In this document: positions 7,822 through 15,722 of the stretch, piece by piece
Layout: the number at the start of each line of letters is the position of its first letter
Position numbering within the stretch: position 1 is the first letter of the stretch
NCBI GenBank assembly: GCA_040880305.1
Contig: JBBDIP010000021.1
Span: 1-36,858 of the forward strand
Source of the DNA: JBBDIP01 sp040880305
GTDB lineage: Bacteria > Bacillota > Sulfobacillia > Fermentithermobacillales > Fermentithermobacillaceae
Direction of reading: 5' to 3'
DNA length: 36,858 nt
The notes under the pieces: generated by a model
Seen by the model: only the letters and a program-made list of their open reading frames with translations
The model's database searches: none
Told to the model about the DNA's origin: nothing
Translations under genes and position numbers: made by a program

Positions 7822-9006
7822 ATGAGCGAGGAAACAGCCGTCGAAATGCGGCGCGTCTACTTGGACCACTCTGCGACTACTCCCGTCAGGGCGGAGGTCC
7901 TGGCGGTCATGATGCCTTATTTCTCGGCGGCGTTCGGGAACGCGTCAAGCATCCACCGTTGGGGAAGAGAAGGGCGATTGGGCGTGGACCTAGGCCGGGA
8001 AAGGGTGGCTCACCTCATCGGGGCCGAGGCGCGGGAGATCATATTCACGTCGGGCGGCACCGAGGCCGACAACTTGGCAGTCCGGGGCGTCGCTCACGCC
8101 TATAGGTCAAAGGGTAACCATATTGTGACCAGCAAGATCGAGCACCACGCCGTCCTCCACACGTGCGAGGTGCTTGAGAAAGAAGGCTTCCAGGTCACCT
8201 ACGTCGGCTGCGACCGGTACGGGATGGTCGACCCCAAAGAGGTCAGGGCCGCCATAACGCCGCAAACCATACTTATTTCCGTCATGCACGGGCAGAACGA
8301 GGTAGGCACAATCGAACCGGTCGCCGAGATCGGTAAGATAGCCAAGGAAAAGGGGATCCTCTTCCACACAGACGCGGTGCAGAGCGGGGGCAAGCTCCCG
8401 ATCAACATCAACGACCTGAACGTGGACTTGCTTACCCTGTCCGGCCACAAGATGTACGGCCCCAAAGGAGTCGGCGCTCTCTACCTGCGCAAAGGCACCC
8501 GCGTCGCGCCTTTGGCCACTGGCGGGGCCCACGAGCGTGGCCTGCGGGCGGGGACCGAGAACGTCACGGGCATCGTTGGTTTCGGCGAGGCCTGCTACCT
8601 GGCTGAGAAGGAACTGCCTGAGGAGTCTGCGAGGCTTACCGCCCTGCGTGACAGGATGATCAATGGTATCCTGACCAGCGTCCCCGACAGCATCCTGAAC
8701 GGCCACCCGACCATGCGGCTGCCCCACAACGTCAATATCAGCGTGAAGTACGTGGAAGGCGAGTCGATGCTGCTGAACCTGGACCTCCTGGGGATAGGGG
8801 CGTCATCGGGGTCCGCCTGCACTTCAGGGTCGCTGGAACCGTCCCACGTCCTCCTGGCCATGGGCCTCACCCACGAGGTGGCCCACGGGTCATTGCGGAT
8901 GACGCTGGGGAGCTCCACCGCTGAGGCGGATGTCGACTACGTGGTGAAGATGCTCCCGCCAATCGTTAAAAGACTCCGAGAGATGTCGGTATTCGGCAAG
9001 GCGTAG
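7822..9006 (+). CDS. iscS: Cysteine desulfurase
   Basis: PLP-dependent enzyme that removes sulfur from cysteine as an enzyme persulfide for Fe-S cluster assembly. It opens with RRVYLDHSATTPVRAEVL. It has the PLP lysine in SGHKMYGPKG (K210) and the active-site cysteine in SSGSACTSGSLEPSHVL (C333), on the loop type of NifS/IscS group I. ATG 7822 was chosen because AAAGGGGA precedes it and it lies 4 bp after the iscR stop; the frame continues upstream, but inside iscR. It is 395 residues. iscU follows by 16 bp, giving a minimal iscR-iscS-iscU operon without iscA, hscA or hscB here. The nif-type name nifS would be equally acceptable. Confidence 0.93.
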   Translation: MSEETAVEMRRVYLDHSATTPVRAEVLAVMMPYFSAAFGNASSIHRWGREGRLGVDLGRERVAHLIGAEAREIIFTSGGTEADNLAVRGVAHAYRSKGNHIVTSKIEHHAVLHTCEVLEKEGFQVTYVGCDRYGMVDPKEVRAAITPQTILISVMHGQNEVGTIEPVAEIGKIAKEKGILFHTDAVQSGGKLPININDLNVDLLTLSGHKMYGPKGVGALYLRKGTRVAPLATGGAHERGLRAGTENVTGIVGFGEACYLAEKELPEESARLTALRDRMINGILTSVPDSILNGHPTMRLPHNVNISVKYVEGESMLLNLDLLGIGASSGSACTSGSLEPSHVLLAMGLTHEVAHGSLRMTLGSSTAEADVDYVVKMLPPIVKRLREMSVFGKA

Positions 9007-9022
9007 GAAGGCGGCGTAGGCC

Positions 9023-9391
9023 ATGTACAACGACAAAGTGATGGACCACTTCTTCCACCCAAGGAACGTGGGAGAGGTCGAGAACCCCGACGGAGCCGGT
9101 CAGGTCGGAAACCCTGTTTGCGGCGACGTCATGCGGATCACCATCAAGGTCAAAGACGACAAGATTGACGACATCAAATTCAAGACCTTCGGATGCGGCG
9201 CGGCCATAGCCACCAGCTCAATGGTCACGGAACTTGTGAAAGGGCTTTCCCTGGATGAGGCCATGCAGGTCTCCAATAGAGCGGTGGCGGAGGCTCTGGG
9301 CGGACTCCCCGTTCAGAAGCTCCATTGCTCCAACCTTGCTGCTGATGCGCTGCACGAGGCGATAGAGGACTATAGGAAGAAGCAGCTGTAA
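9023..9391 (+). CDS. iscU: Fe-S cluster assembly scaffold IscU/NifU N-domain type
   Basis: Scaffold on which the desulfurase and an iron source build Fe-S clusters. At 122 residues it is the single-domain form. The three conserved cysteines are present: C33 in NPVCGD, C58 in FGCGAAIA and C102 in KLHCSNLAADAL, plus D35 in the CGD motif. The LPPVK chaperone-recognition motif of proteobacterial IscU is replaced by LPVQKLHC, which fits the absence of hscAB. It is the third gene of the iscR operon. No clear terminator was seen in the 130 bp that follow. Confidence 0.93.
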   Translation: MYNDKVMDHFFHPRNVGEVENPDGAGQVGNPVCGDVMRITIKVKDDKIDDIKFKTFGCGAAIATSSMVTELVKGLSLDEAMQVSNRAVAEALGGLPVQKLHCSNLAADALHEAIEDYRKKQL

Positions 9392-9524
9392 TGATTCGCC
9401 AATAAACTTCTCCCGGTGTCGATGTATGTCTTAATGGAAGTGTCGAACTGCGCTGGAACGGAACACATGTGCAGGAAACTCGTCCATAAGATAGAAACCT
9501 TCTGCTAGAGCAGGGGAAACCGGG

Positions 9525-11720
9525 GTGAAGAGGTTGAAGGGAATATACAAGAAAGCACTTATTCTGCCGCTCACGGCGGCAATTATCAGTAGCAGCGGGC
9601 TCGTCAGCCCCATCGCGTTTGCCGCCCCTCAGCCAATAGCTGCCGGGTTCCAGGGCTTTAGGGCCATGGTGCTGGGCGACGTGTGCAATGTGCGCGCTGA
9701 ACCCAACGCTACGTCCGAGATCCTGGGCTCGGTCAGCCAGGGAGCCCCCCTCGATTTGCTTAGTTTCCAGAACAACTGGGCAAAAATCAAGTTTCAGGGC
9801 CGCGAAGGCTGGATAGCCGGGTGGCTCGTCGATATCGACCTGCGGTCCGCAGGCGTGTCTGCCAGAATCACGCACACCGATGTCAACCTGCGCGAAGGAC
9901 CCGGCACCGAGTTCCGCGTCAAATCGGTCACGCAGAAGGGCAATACCTATCCCGCGGAGGCAAAGAGGGGGATGTGGATTAGGGTCTCACTCCCCGGCGG
10001 TGACTCCGCCTGGGTCTCCGAAGGTTTGGTGCTGCTCGAAACCGAGGCGGGTGGACCTTCCTTGCCGTCCCCGGTCAACTACCAGGCGGGGGACCTCCTG
10101 GTGTACCCGACTAAAGACCGAATCAACGTGACACAAAGCCCTGTGAGAGGCTCGGTGGCGATTGGTCGCCTCAACAGGGGCGAGTCTGCCAAGCTAATAG
10201 ATTGCCAGGATGGTTGGGTGGTAGTGGAATTGACGGGCGGATCCAGAGGCTGGGTATACGGGCCTGAGGCCCGCGTAGCGTCCTCAAAAGACCCTTCGAT
10301 ATCCCTCAGCGTTTCTGAATCCGCCTGGACTATCGGCAAATATCCTACAGTCACCGTGACCCACTCCGACGTCAACTTCAGGTCCGGCATGGGGACAAGC
10401 TTCCCGGTAGTTGCGATGCTGCAGAACGGCGACGTCCTAAGAGTGATCGAGAGCCATAGCGACTGGATCAAGGCCGTGTCTCCCCAGGGAGTAACCGGCT
10501 GGGTGGCGTCTTGGCTGACCAGCGGCGTCAGCAACTCCGGGGCGGCAATGTTCTCGGTGACGGCTGAGGCTGGAAGCGGGTGCCGGACCCTGACCGTGAC
10601 CGGGCCTTTTGCCAACGCCCTGGTTATTCCCGGAGCCGACAGCAAGTCAGTCCTGGTAAGCACGTCATCCTTCTTCAACGCGACCGCCAGCCTCCCTGTG
10701 AACTCCTTTGAGTTCGGCGGGCTCAAGGTCTCAGCCAGCGATGTCACGCTCTCTCTCCAGGACAAAGCGACGTACACCGTGAAGACCAACGTGGCGGGGA
10801 AAGTGGTGCTTGAGTTCAAGCCTGCCGTAACCTCGGTCGACGTGAAAACCAACGGCACGGGCGAGATCCTCACCATAAGCACCCTGGGCTACGCGATGCC
10901 CGACGTAATCCGCAACGGCAACTCAGTAACGTTCTTCCTTCCCGGCGCATCTTACAACGGGTCAGGGATCCCGGCCGGCATCCCGGCGCAGGGGCAGATC
11001 ATACGCTCGGTAGCCGTCCAGTCCACGGCGGGCAGCACAGACGTGGTCTTGACGACCGCCGGCGAAGCACCGTACCTGCTCAAGAAGGTTGGCAACAACA
11101 TCGAAGCGCATTTTACGGCGCCGGGCCTCGCCGGCAAGCGAATCGTCGTTGATCCGGGACACGAGACCGACGACCCGGGCGCCATCGGTCCCACGGGCCT
11201 ATCGGAGAGGAACGTCAATTGGGAGATCGCCCGTAGGCTTGCCGACCTTCTGAAGCAGGCGGGGGCCGACGCGGTGTTGACACGCAACGGCCTATTCGCG
11301 CCCAGCGAGGCACCCCCCAATTGGATCCCCGACCCCAACCAGTACGGGGGATCGCTGGCGAGGAGAGCAGGCTGGTCATCGGGTGCCGATCTGTTCATAT
11401 CCGTCCACAATGACTACAACGGCGATAGGAGCGTCGCGGGCACCACGCTATACGTCTGCGGCGATACCCTGAACTCCGCCGAGTCCAAGAGGTTCGCAGC
11501 GCTGGCCCTTCAAGAGCTTACAAAAGCCATCGACACCCAGGACCACGGCATCAAGGATTCGGACCTCTACGTGGTCAGAGAGAGTTCGTCGCCTGCGGTG
11601 CTGATCGAGATCATGTTCATCTCGAACCCGCGGGAGGAAGGCTACCTGCGCCAGCCCGCTACATGGGACAAAGCGGCCGCGGGGGTGCTCAAAGCAGTCC
11701 AAAGGTACTTCACGCCCTAG
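9525..11720 (+). CDS. Secreted N-acetylmuramoyl-L-alanine amidase with SH3b repeats
   Basis: A 731-residue cell-wall hydrolase. An N-terminal signal peptide (basic start, hydrophobic core, cleavage near AFA-AP at ~33) directs export. Four SH3b-like units follow (each with a VN(L/V)R-type core and a GW(I/V) tail; the third is degenerate), at about 48-105, 110-170, 190-250 and 268-330. These commonly bind peptidoglycan. A central AMIN-like region (about 340-530) precedes an Amidase_3 domain with its zinc ligands and catalytic Glu visible: H546 in VDPGHETDD, E561 in LSERN, H628 in ISVHND and E695 in LIEIMFISNP. GTG 9525 has AGGGGA upstream. The amidase would cut the MurNAc-L-Ala bond. A hairpin repeat follows the stop directly. 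Confidence 0.9.
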   Translation: MKRLKGIYKKALILPLTAAIISSSGLVSPIAFAAPQPIAAGFQGFRAMVLGDVCNVRAEPNATSEILGSVSQGAPLDLLSFQNNWAKIKFQGREGWIAGWLVDIDLRSAGVSARITHTDVNLREGPGTEFRVKSVTQKGNTYPAEAKRGMWIRVSLPGGDSAWVSEGLVLLETEAGGPSLPSPVNYQAGDLLVYPTKDRINVTQSPVRGSVAIGRLNRGESAKLIDCQDGWVVVELTGGSRGWVYGPEARVASSKDPSISLSVSESAWTIGKYPTVTVTHSDVNFRSGMGTSFPVVAMLQNGDVLRVIESHSDWIKAVSPQGVTGWVASWLTSGVSNSGAAMFSVTAEAGSGCRTLTVTGPFANALVIPGADSKSVLVSTSSFFNATASLPVNSFEFGGLKVSASDVTLSLQDKATYTVKTNVAGKVVLEFKPAVTSVDVKTNGTGEILTISTLGYAMPDVIRNGNSVTFFLPGASYNGSGIPAGIPAQGQIIRSVAVQSTAGSTDVVLTTAGEAPYLLKKVGNNIEAHFTAPGLAGKRIVVDPGHETDDPGAIGPTGLSERNVNWEIARRLADLLKQAGADAVLTRNGLFAPSEAPPNWIPDPNQYGGSLARRAGWSSGADLFISVHNDYNGDRSVAGTTLYVCGDTLNSAESKRFAALALQELTKAIDTQDHGIKDSDLYVVRESSSPAVLIEIMFISNPREEGYLRQPATWDKAAAGVLKAVQRYFTP

Positions 11721-11842
11721 GCAAGAGCAGAGCGTTAGCGGAGCTCTTGCCGCGTCGCAAGCAACGGCGTAGCCGTTGCGGGAGACATTCTGCTTCAGAT
11801 TGTTAGGGCAGAGTCTTAGCGATAGCGGCGATTTCACCGCTA
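11721..11842. repeat. Modular hairpin repeat, copy A (divergent)
   Basis: Convergent intergenic space holding three hairpins. GCAAGAGC/GCTCTTGC spans 11721-11750. GCAACGGC-GTA-GCCGTTGC spans 11761-11779. TAGCGG/CCGCTA spans 11823-11842; its arm ends in the deacetylase stop codon. The spacer between the first two hairpins, and the GGGAGAC after the second, resemble copies B and C (12815-12917, 31652-31766), though this copy is the most diverged. No T-run follows, so these are not classic intrinsic terminators. Confidence 0.55.
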
Positions 11843-12643
11843 CGGATCCGGCTGTGTGAGTCTGAACATCTCGCTCATTGTGACAAAGCGGTAGCCGCGC
11901 GCCTGTAGGTCGTCGATGATCTGCGGAAGAGCGGCTACCGACCCCGACAGATCCTCGCCGGGCCCTCCCGCGCTGTGCTGCAAGATGACCGCCCCAGGCA
12001 CAATGTTGTTATTGACGTTGCGAAAGACCTCTGCGCTGGAAAGACCACGCCAGTCCAGCGAGTCCACCGACCACATGGCTATCTTGTACCCCAGGTTGGA
12101 CACCTGCTCCACCAAAGACGGGTTCGCGGCGCCGTACGCAGGGCGAAAAAGCGCGTTGCCGGAAAGACCCAGCGGCTTTAAGGTAGCCTCCATCTTCGAC
12201 AATTCCTGCTCCACTTCGGGGCTCGCCTTGTCCAAGTCTGCGTGGCTGTAGGTATGGTTGCCGATCAGATGGCCCTCGTCAGCGATTCGTTTGACGATCG
12301 CGGGATCTTCCTGGACCCTCTTGCCTATGAGGAAGAAGGTCGCCTTGACGTCTTTCTCCTTCAGGATGTCCAGCACCGTTGGGGTATAGGTCTTGTCAGG
12401 CCCATCGTCGAACGTGAGGCACACCAGTTTTCCTACGTTCTTGCCTGTCCGAAGGATGATATTGGGGTAGAGCCTCTCAAGGTCGAGTTCACCTATGTTG
12501 CGGGTGTCCCTCTCCGAGCCCCCCGCAAGCTTTGATGGCTGAACAGCCCTGCTTTGCCGGGCATCGGGACTGCTGTACCAGGCAAACACCGCCAGCATCG
12601 CCACCACAAGCAACCCCGTCACAAGTAGACTCAGCCTCTTCAT
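11840..12643 (-). CDS. Membrane-anchored polysaccharide deacetylase (NodB family)
   Basis: Carbohydrate esterase family 4 enzyme, likely acting on peptidoglycan or another wall glycan outside the cell. It has an N-terminal hydrophobic anchor or signal (LSLLVTGLLVVAMLAVFAWY), then a NodB domain. The catalytic TFDDGPD and the metal-binding NHTYSH are visible, with FRPAYGAANPSL, SVDSLDW and VILQHSAGG as the later motifs. It is 267 residues, similar to PdaA/PdaB-type Firmicutes enzymes; sporulation-linked function is possible but not shown. ATG 12643 is preceded by GGGGGTG, and that site is buried in a perfect hairpin (12648-12677). The gene converges on the SH3b amidase. Confidence 0.88.
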   Translation of the reverse strand: MKRLSLLVTGLLVVAMLAVFAWYSSPDARQSRAVQPSKLAGGSERDTRNIGELDLERLYPNIILRTGKNVGKLVCLTFDDGPDKTYTPTVLDILKEKDVKATFFLIGKRVQEDPAIVKRIADEGHLIGNHTYSHADLDKASPEVEQELSKMEATLKPLGLSGNALFRPAYGAANPSLVEQVSNLGYKIAMWSVDSLDWRGLSSAEVFRNVNNNIVPGAVILQHSAGGPGEDLSGSVAALPQIIDDLQARGYRFVTMSEMFRLTQPDP

Positions 12644-12647
12644 AACG

Positions 12648-12677
12648 CACCCCCGGCTTAGTGTTGCGCCGGGGGTG
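12648..12677 (-). promoter_or_regulatory. Perfect hairpin enclosing the deacetylase ribosome binding site
   Basis: In the transcript, CACCCCCGGC (complement of 12668-12677) pairs perfectly over 10 bp with GCCGGGGGTG (complement of 12648-12657) across a 10-nt loop. The 3' arm is the ribosome binding site of the deacetylase, ending 4 nt before its ATG. Such a GC-rich stem would be expected to hide the site unless it is opened. A role in translational control is inference. Confidence 0.6.
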
Positions 12678-12814
12678 ACTCATTATTATTGGAGTGACGA
12701 GAAGGGATTCCCCCGAAATGGTCAGGTGTTGACCGTTCGGATCCTGCAGTATCAGATTCTCACCACGTCAGACGGAGTAACGGTCAGTATTGCTCCGCGA
12801 TGCTGGCGCGCGGC

Positions 12815-12917
12815 GGCGAGACATTTCTCGCCTGCGATATCAGAAATGCGCTCTCGCAAGACTTCGTCTTGCTTGCGCTGGCTGGCAAAATGCCTAGATA
12901 AGAACAGGCATTTTACC
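12815..12917. repeat. Modular hairpin repeat, copy B
   Basis: Three hairpins in the space downstream of pmbA. GGCGAGA-CATT-TCTCGCC spans 12815-12832. GCAAGAC-TTC-GTCTTGC spans 12856-12872. GGCAAAATGCC (12884-12894) pairs with GGCATTTTACC (12907-12917); this last stem begins inside the pmbA stop codon. Read on the minus strand, the block AGCGCAAGC-hairpin-TGCGAGAGCG and the following TGATATCGC are shared with copy C at 31733-31780. The remainder of the 273-bp gap (12644-12814) holds the deacetylase leader hairpin and a separated inverted repeat TGACCGTT (12728-12735) / AACGGTCA (12778-12785); I see no gene in it. Confidence 0.62.
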
Positions 12918-14263
12918 TAAAACGAAGTCGCCCCGGTAAACGTAAATTCTCTGATCTTCACGCACGGCAACACCGAGTTGAAGGTGCTCCACCAGTCACG
13001 GGTGATGCGAGCCGTCTTGGATATAGCCTCCACCCTGCCGAAAGCGTCGACCATAGACTCGGTAAAGCGAAGGTTCTTGACCCGTGCGACTATCTGCCCG
13101 TCCTCGACCAGGAAAGTGCCGTCCCTGGTGGTGCCGGTGGCTACCACGCGCATGGGCTCCGGGCAGTGGGTATAGTGGAAACGGGTGACCAAGAGGCCGC
13201 GCTTGGTGGACTTGATCATATCTTCCCTGGTAGAATCCCCCGTACCCAGGAACATGTTGCCGGGCATAGGACCTGACCGGAACCGCTCGCCCCCCGGGCT
13301 GTGGCCGGTGCTCCGGACGCCATCCTTGGCCGCGGTCCGCGTGTCGTAGACGACTCCCTTGGCCACGCCATTCTCGATGAAGACGACCTTCTTTCTAGCC
13401 ATGCCCTCGGAGTCAAAAGGAACCGCCAACCCTCGGGTGTCGAGGCCGTCGTCCCACATGGTCACGTTGTCTCCCATGACCTTCTCGCCCATGCGGTGGG
13501 CCATGAAGCTCCTGCCTTGCTGTTTGGCTTCGGCCCCAAAGGCGATGTTTCCCAGGAATCTGATCAGGTCGGCGAGCGCGTACTCCTCGAAGATAGTGTC
13601 GTACCGGCCCGGCGGCAGGTCGATGGCCTCGGGAAAGAGTGTTGCCTTGGCTAGAGCCTCTTCTCCAACAGTCCGGTAGTCGATCTCGCGCAAGTCCCTG
13701 GTCAGGCGGTCGGCGTAACCGGTGTTGTCGCCGGACTCTACTATGGTGCGGAAAAAGGCCTCGGTCGAGGCGTTGTAGGCGCGCACGCCCGAAGTGTTAG
13801 CTACCGCCACCTCGTGCACTGCAGTGGAGTAGGTGCCGGCGGCCATGAGGCCCTTATCCTTGGCCAGCGAAATCACGACGCCACACGCCTCGGCCCGGTC
13901 CTTCGGCTTCAGGTTGGCAGTAGACGGCAAGTATGTCTGGATATCCCGCAAGGGCTCGGGCCTGGGGAGCCCGGGGAAGTCTTTGTCCTCCCCCGCAGTC
14001 TCCATGTTCTCGAATGCCGACTGGACGGCCCATCTCAGGGAGCCATCATCCAGGAGGTTGGTCGACGCGACACCCGACCGCTTGCCCTTCACAACGCGCA
14101 CGGTCATTGTCTGGTTGTGCCGCCGCAGGTTCTGGTGAATGTGGTTGCGGTAGTACCTGGTCAAGGAGAGGTCCTCAGCCCGAAGGGCGGCCGACGCCTC
14201 GAAGGTTTTGGCGTACGAGACTACCTTCTCCAGGACCTTCAGGGCATCGTCTTTTCCGATCAA
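12917..14263 (-). CDS. pmbA: TldD/PmbA-family protein, PmbA-type subunit
   Basis: Partner subunit of the TldD/PmbA (TldE) peptidase, which degrades unfolded peptides and matures some modified peptides. It shows the family fold (SLTRYYRNHIHQNLRRHN, TMTVRVVKGKRSGVAST, GEKVMGDNVTMWDDGLDTRG, RFHYTHCPEPMRVVATGTTR) but no HExxxH motif, as expected for PmbA. I chose TTG 14263, which overlaps the tldD stop as TTGA and gives 448 residues. The open frame extends further, but only through the tldD coding region. It is the last gene of the long minus-strand operon. Confidence 0.87.
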   Translation of the reverse strand: MIGKDDALKVLEKVVSYAKTFEASAALRAEDLSLTRYYRNHIHQNLRRHNQTMTVRVVKGKRSGVASTNLLDDGSLRWAVQSAFENMETAGEDKDFPGLPRPEPLRDIQTYLPSTANLKPKDRAEACGVVISLAKDKGLMAAGTYSTAVHEVAVANTSGVRAYNASTEAFFRTIVESGDNTGYADRLTRDLREIDYRTVGEEALAKATLFPEAIDLPPGRYDTIFEEYALADLIRFLGNIAFGAEAKQQGRSFMAHRMGEKVMGDNVTMWDDGLDTRGLAVPFDSEGMARKKVVFIENGVAKGVVYDTRTAAKDGVRSTGHSPGGERFRSGPMPGNMFLGTGDSTREDMIKSTKRGLLVTRFHYTHCPEPMRVVATGTTRDGTFLVEDGQIVARVKNLRFTESMVDAFGRVEAISKTARITRDWWSTFNSVLPCVKIREFTFTGATSF

Positions 14264-15690
14264 TGTCCCACACCTACTTTCACCTTGCGGAACCTGGCAG
14301 GCGCCGCTCCGTGCCCAACATGGATCACTTGGACCGGCTCGCCCTTGGCGCATCCTGGGGTCCCCCAGATGTGCCACTGGTCGCGCCGGGCGACCGCGTC
14401 GCATGAATTCCAAAACTCCGGGGTGATGCCGGTGTGAGCCGAGTTCTTCAGCATCCTGCCGAGAGACCCATCTTTGATCTCGTAGGCCATCTCCTGTCCG
14501 AAGTGGAAGTTCAACCTCTTGTCGTCCAGGCTCCAGCTTTTGGGCTCATCGACGAAGATCCCCTCTTTGGTGTCCTTGATGATCTCATCGAGAGTCCAGT
14601 CGCCGGGCTCCAGGTTGATATTAGTCATGCGGACCAGTGGGATGTTCTGCCAGCCCACGGCCCTCATTGTCCCGTTGGACTCCTGGTCGAACATGGGCGC
14701 CAATTCTCTGGATGTGAGGTAGTCCTTGAAGATGCCGTCGACGATAAGGTCGGTGCGCTGAGCTTCCACACCCTCGTCGTCGAAGCCGAAGGACCCTAGC
14801 CCGCCTCGGGCGGTGGCGTCGGCCACTATGTGGACCTGCGGCGAACCGTACCTGAATGTCCCCTTCTTATCGGGCGTGAGGAACGATGTGCCTGCAAAGG
14901 TGGCCTCCTGCCCCATCACCCGGTCGAGCTCAACGGGATGGCCGCAGGACTCGTGGATCTGGAGCGCAACCATTGAACCGCCCATCACCAAGTCGGTAAC
15001 CGTCGCGGGGCACTGGGGGGCCTTCAGGAGCTGCACGGCTTCCTTGCCCAAAATCTCCGCTTTGGTCTCGAGGTCCAGCCCTTCAATGAACTCGTACCCG
15101 CCATCGACGTAATCAGAGAACGACCTGGACTGCAAGTCGCCTTCTCCTCTGGCCGTGACCGTCAGCGAAGCGCCGGAGTGGATCGAAGTCTGCTCGATCT
15201 GGCGACCGTCGGTGGACATGAACTCCTTGTCCTCGCGGTAACTCATGATGGATGCGTTGGCACGGGTAACACCAGGCACCTTTTTCGCCGCAGATATGAC
15301 TCCGGAAAGCAAGGCCACCTTATCTTCAACCTTGACCGTAAGCGGATCTATCCTGTGCGGGGTCTGCCAGCGCGCTTTGCGCGGCTCAAGAGGGGACAGC
15401 GAAACGCCGTCCCCTATCTTGTACAAAGCCGAAGCGGAGGCGATCTTGACGGCCTCGTCGGCAGTCTTCTCGAGACTCCGCGGGTCAAGATATGGAGTGG
15501 CGCAGAACCCCCACGCCCCGTCGACCAGGACGCGCAGTCCCAGGCCGGCGCTCTTGGAGATGGACGTCTGCGCCGCCCCGTCGCTGGTTAGACTGACGGG
15601 TTCCTGGGTCAACGAGACGTACCGGACGTCGGCGTACTCGGCGCCCAGCTTCTGCGCGAGCCCTAGGATCCTCTCGAGTTCAACTAGCAA
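14260..15690 (-). CDS. tldD: TldD-family metalloprotease
   Basis: Zinc metallopeptidase subunit of the TldD/PmbA complex. The active-site motif is HESCGH (H246, E247, H251 from the chosen start), inside LQIHESCGHPVELDRV. The flanking regions GLGLRVLVDGAWGF and GGLGSFGFDDEGV are typical of TldD. Start TTG 15690 has AAGGGGGAGG at 7 nt and lies 33 bp after the stop of the preceding M42 gene; upstream open frame to 15825 overlaps that gene and is not TldD-like. It is 476 residues. Its 3' end overlaps pmbA by 4 nt, so a stoichiometric complex is likely. Confidence 0.9.
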   Translation of the reverse strand: MLVELERILGLAQKLGAEYADVRYVSLTQEPVSLTSDGAAQTSISKSAGLGLRVLVDGAWGFCATPYLDPRSLEKTADEAVKIASASALYKIGDGVSLSPLEPRKARWQTPHRIDPLTVKVEDKVALLSGVISAAKKVPGVTRANASIMSYREDKEFMSTDGRQIEQTSIHSGASLTVTARGEGDLQSRSFSDYVDGGYEFIEGLDLETKAEILGKEAVQLLKAPQCPATVTDLVMGGSMVALQIHESCGHPVELDRVMGQEATFAGTSFLTPDKKGTFRYGSPQVHIVADATARGGLGSFGFDDEGVEAQRTDLIVDGIFKDYLTSRELAPMFDQESNGTMRAVGWQNIPLVRMTNINLEPGDWTLDEIIKDTKEGIFVDEPKSWSLDDKRLNFHFGQEMAYEIKDGSLGRMLKNSAHTGITPEFWNSCDAVARRDQWHIWGTPGCAKGEPVQVIHVGHGAAPARFRKVKVGVGH

Positions 15691-15722
15691 ATTCCGGCCT
15701 CCCCCTTCACTGCTTGACTCTC

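Noticed and set aside
9225..9875. 216-residue open frame on the minus strand across iscU and the amidase start
   Set aside because: It is antisense to two firmly identified genes, has no recognisable motifs and no ribosome site; it results from GC-rich codon usage.
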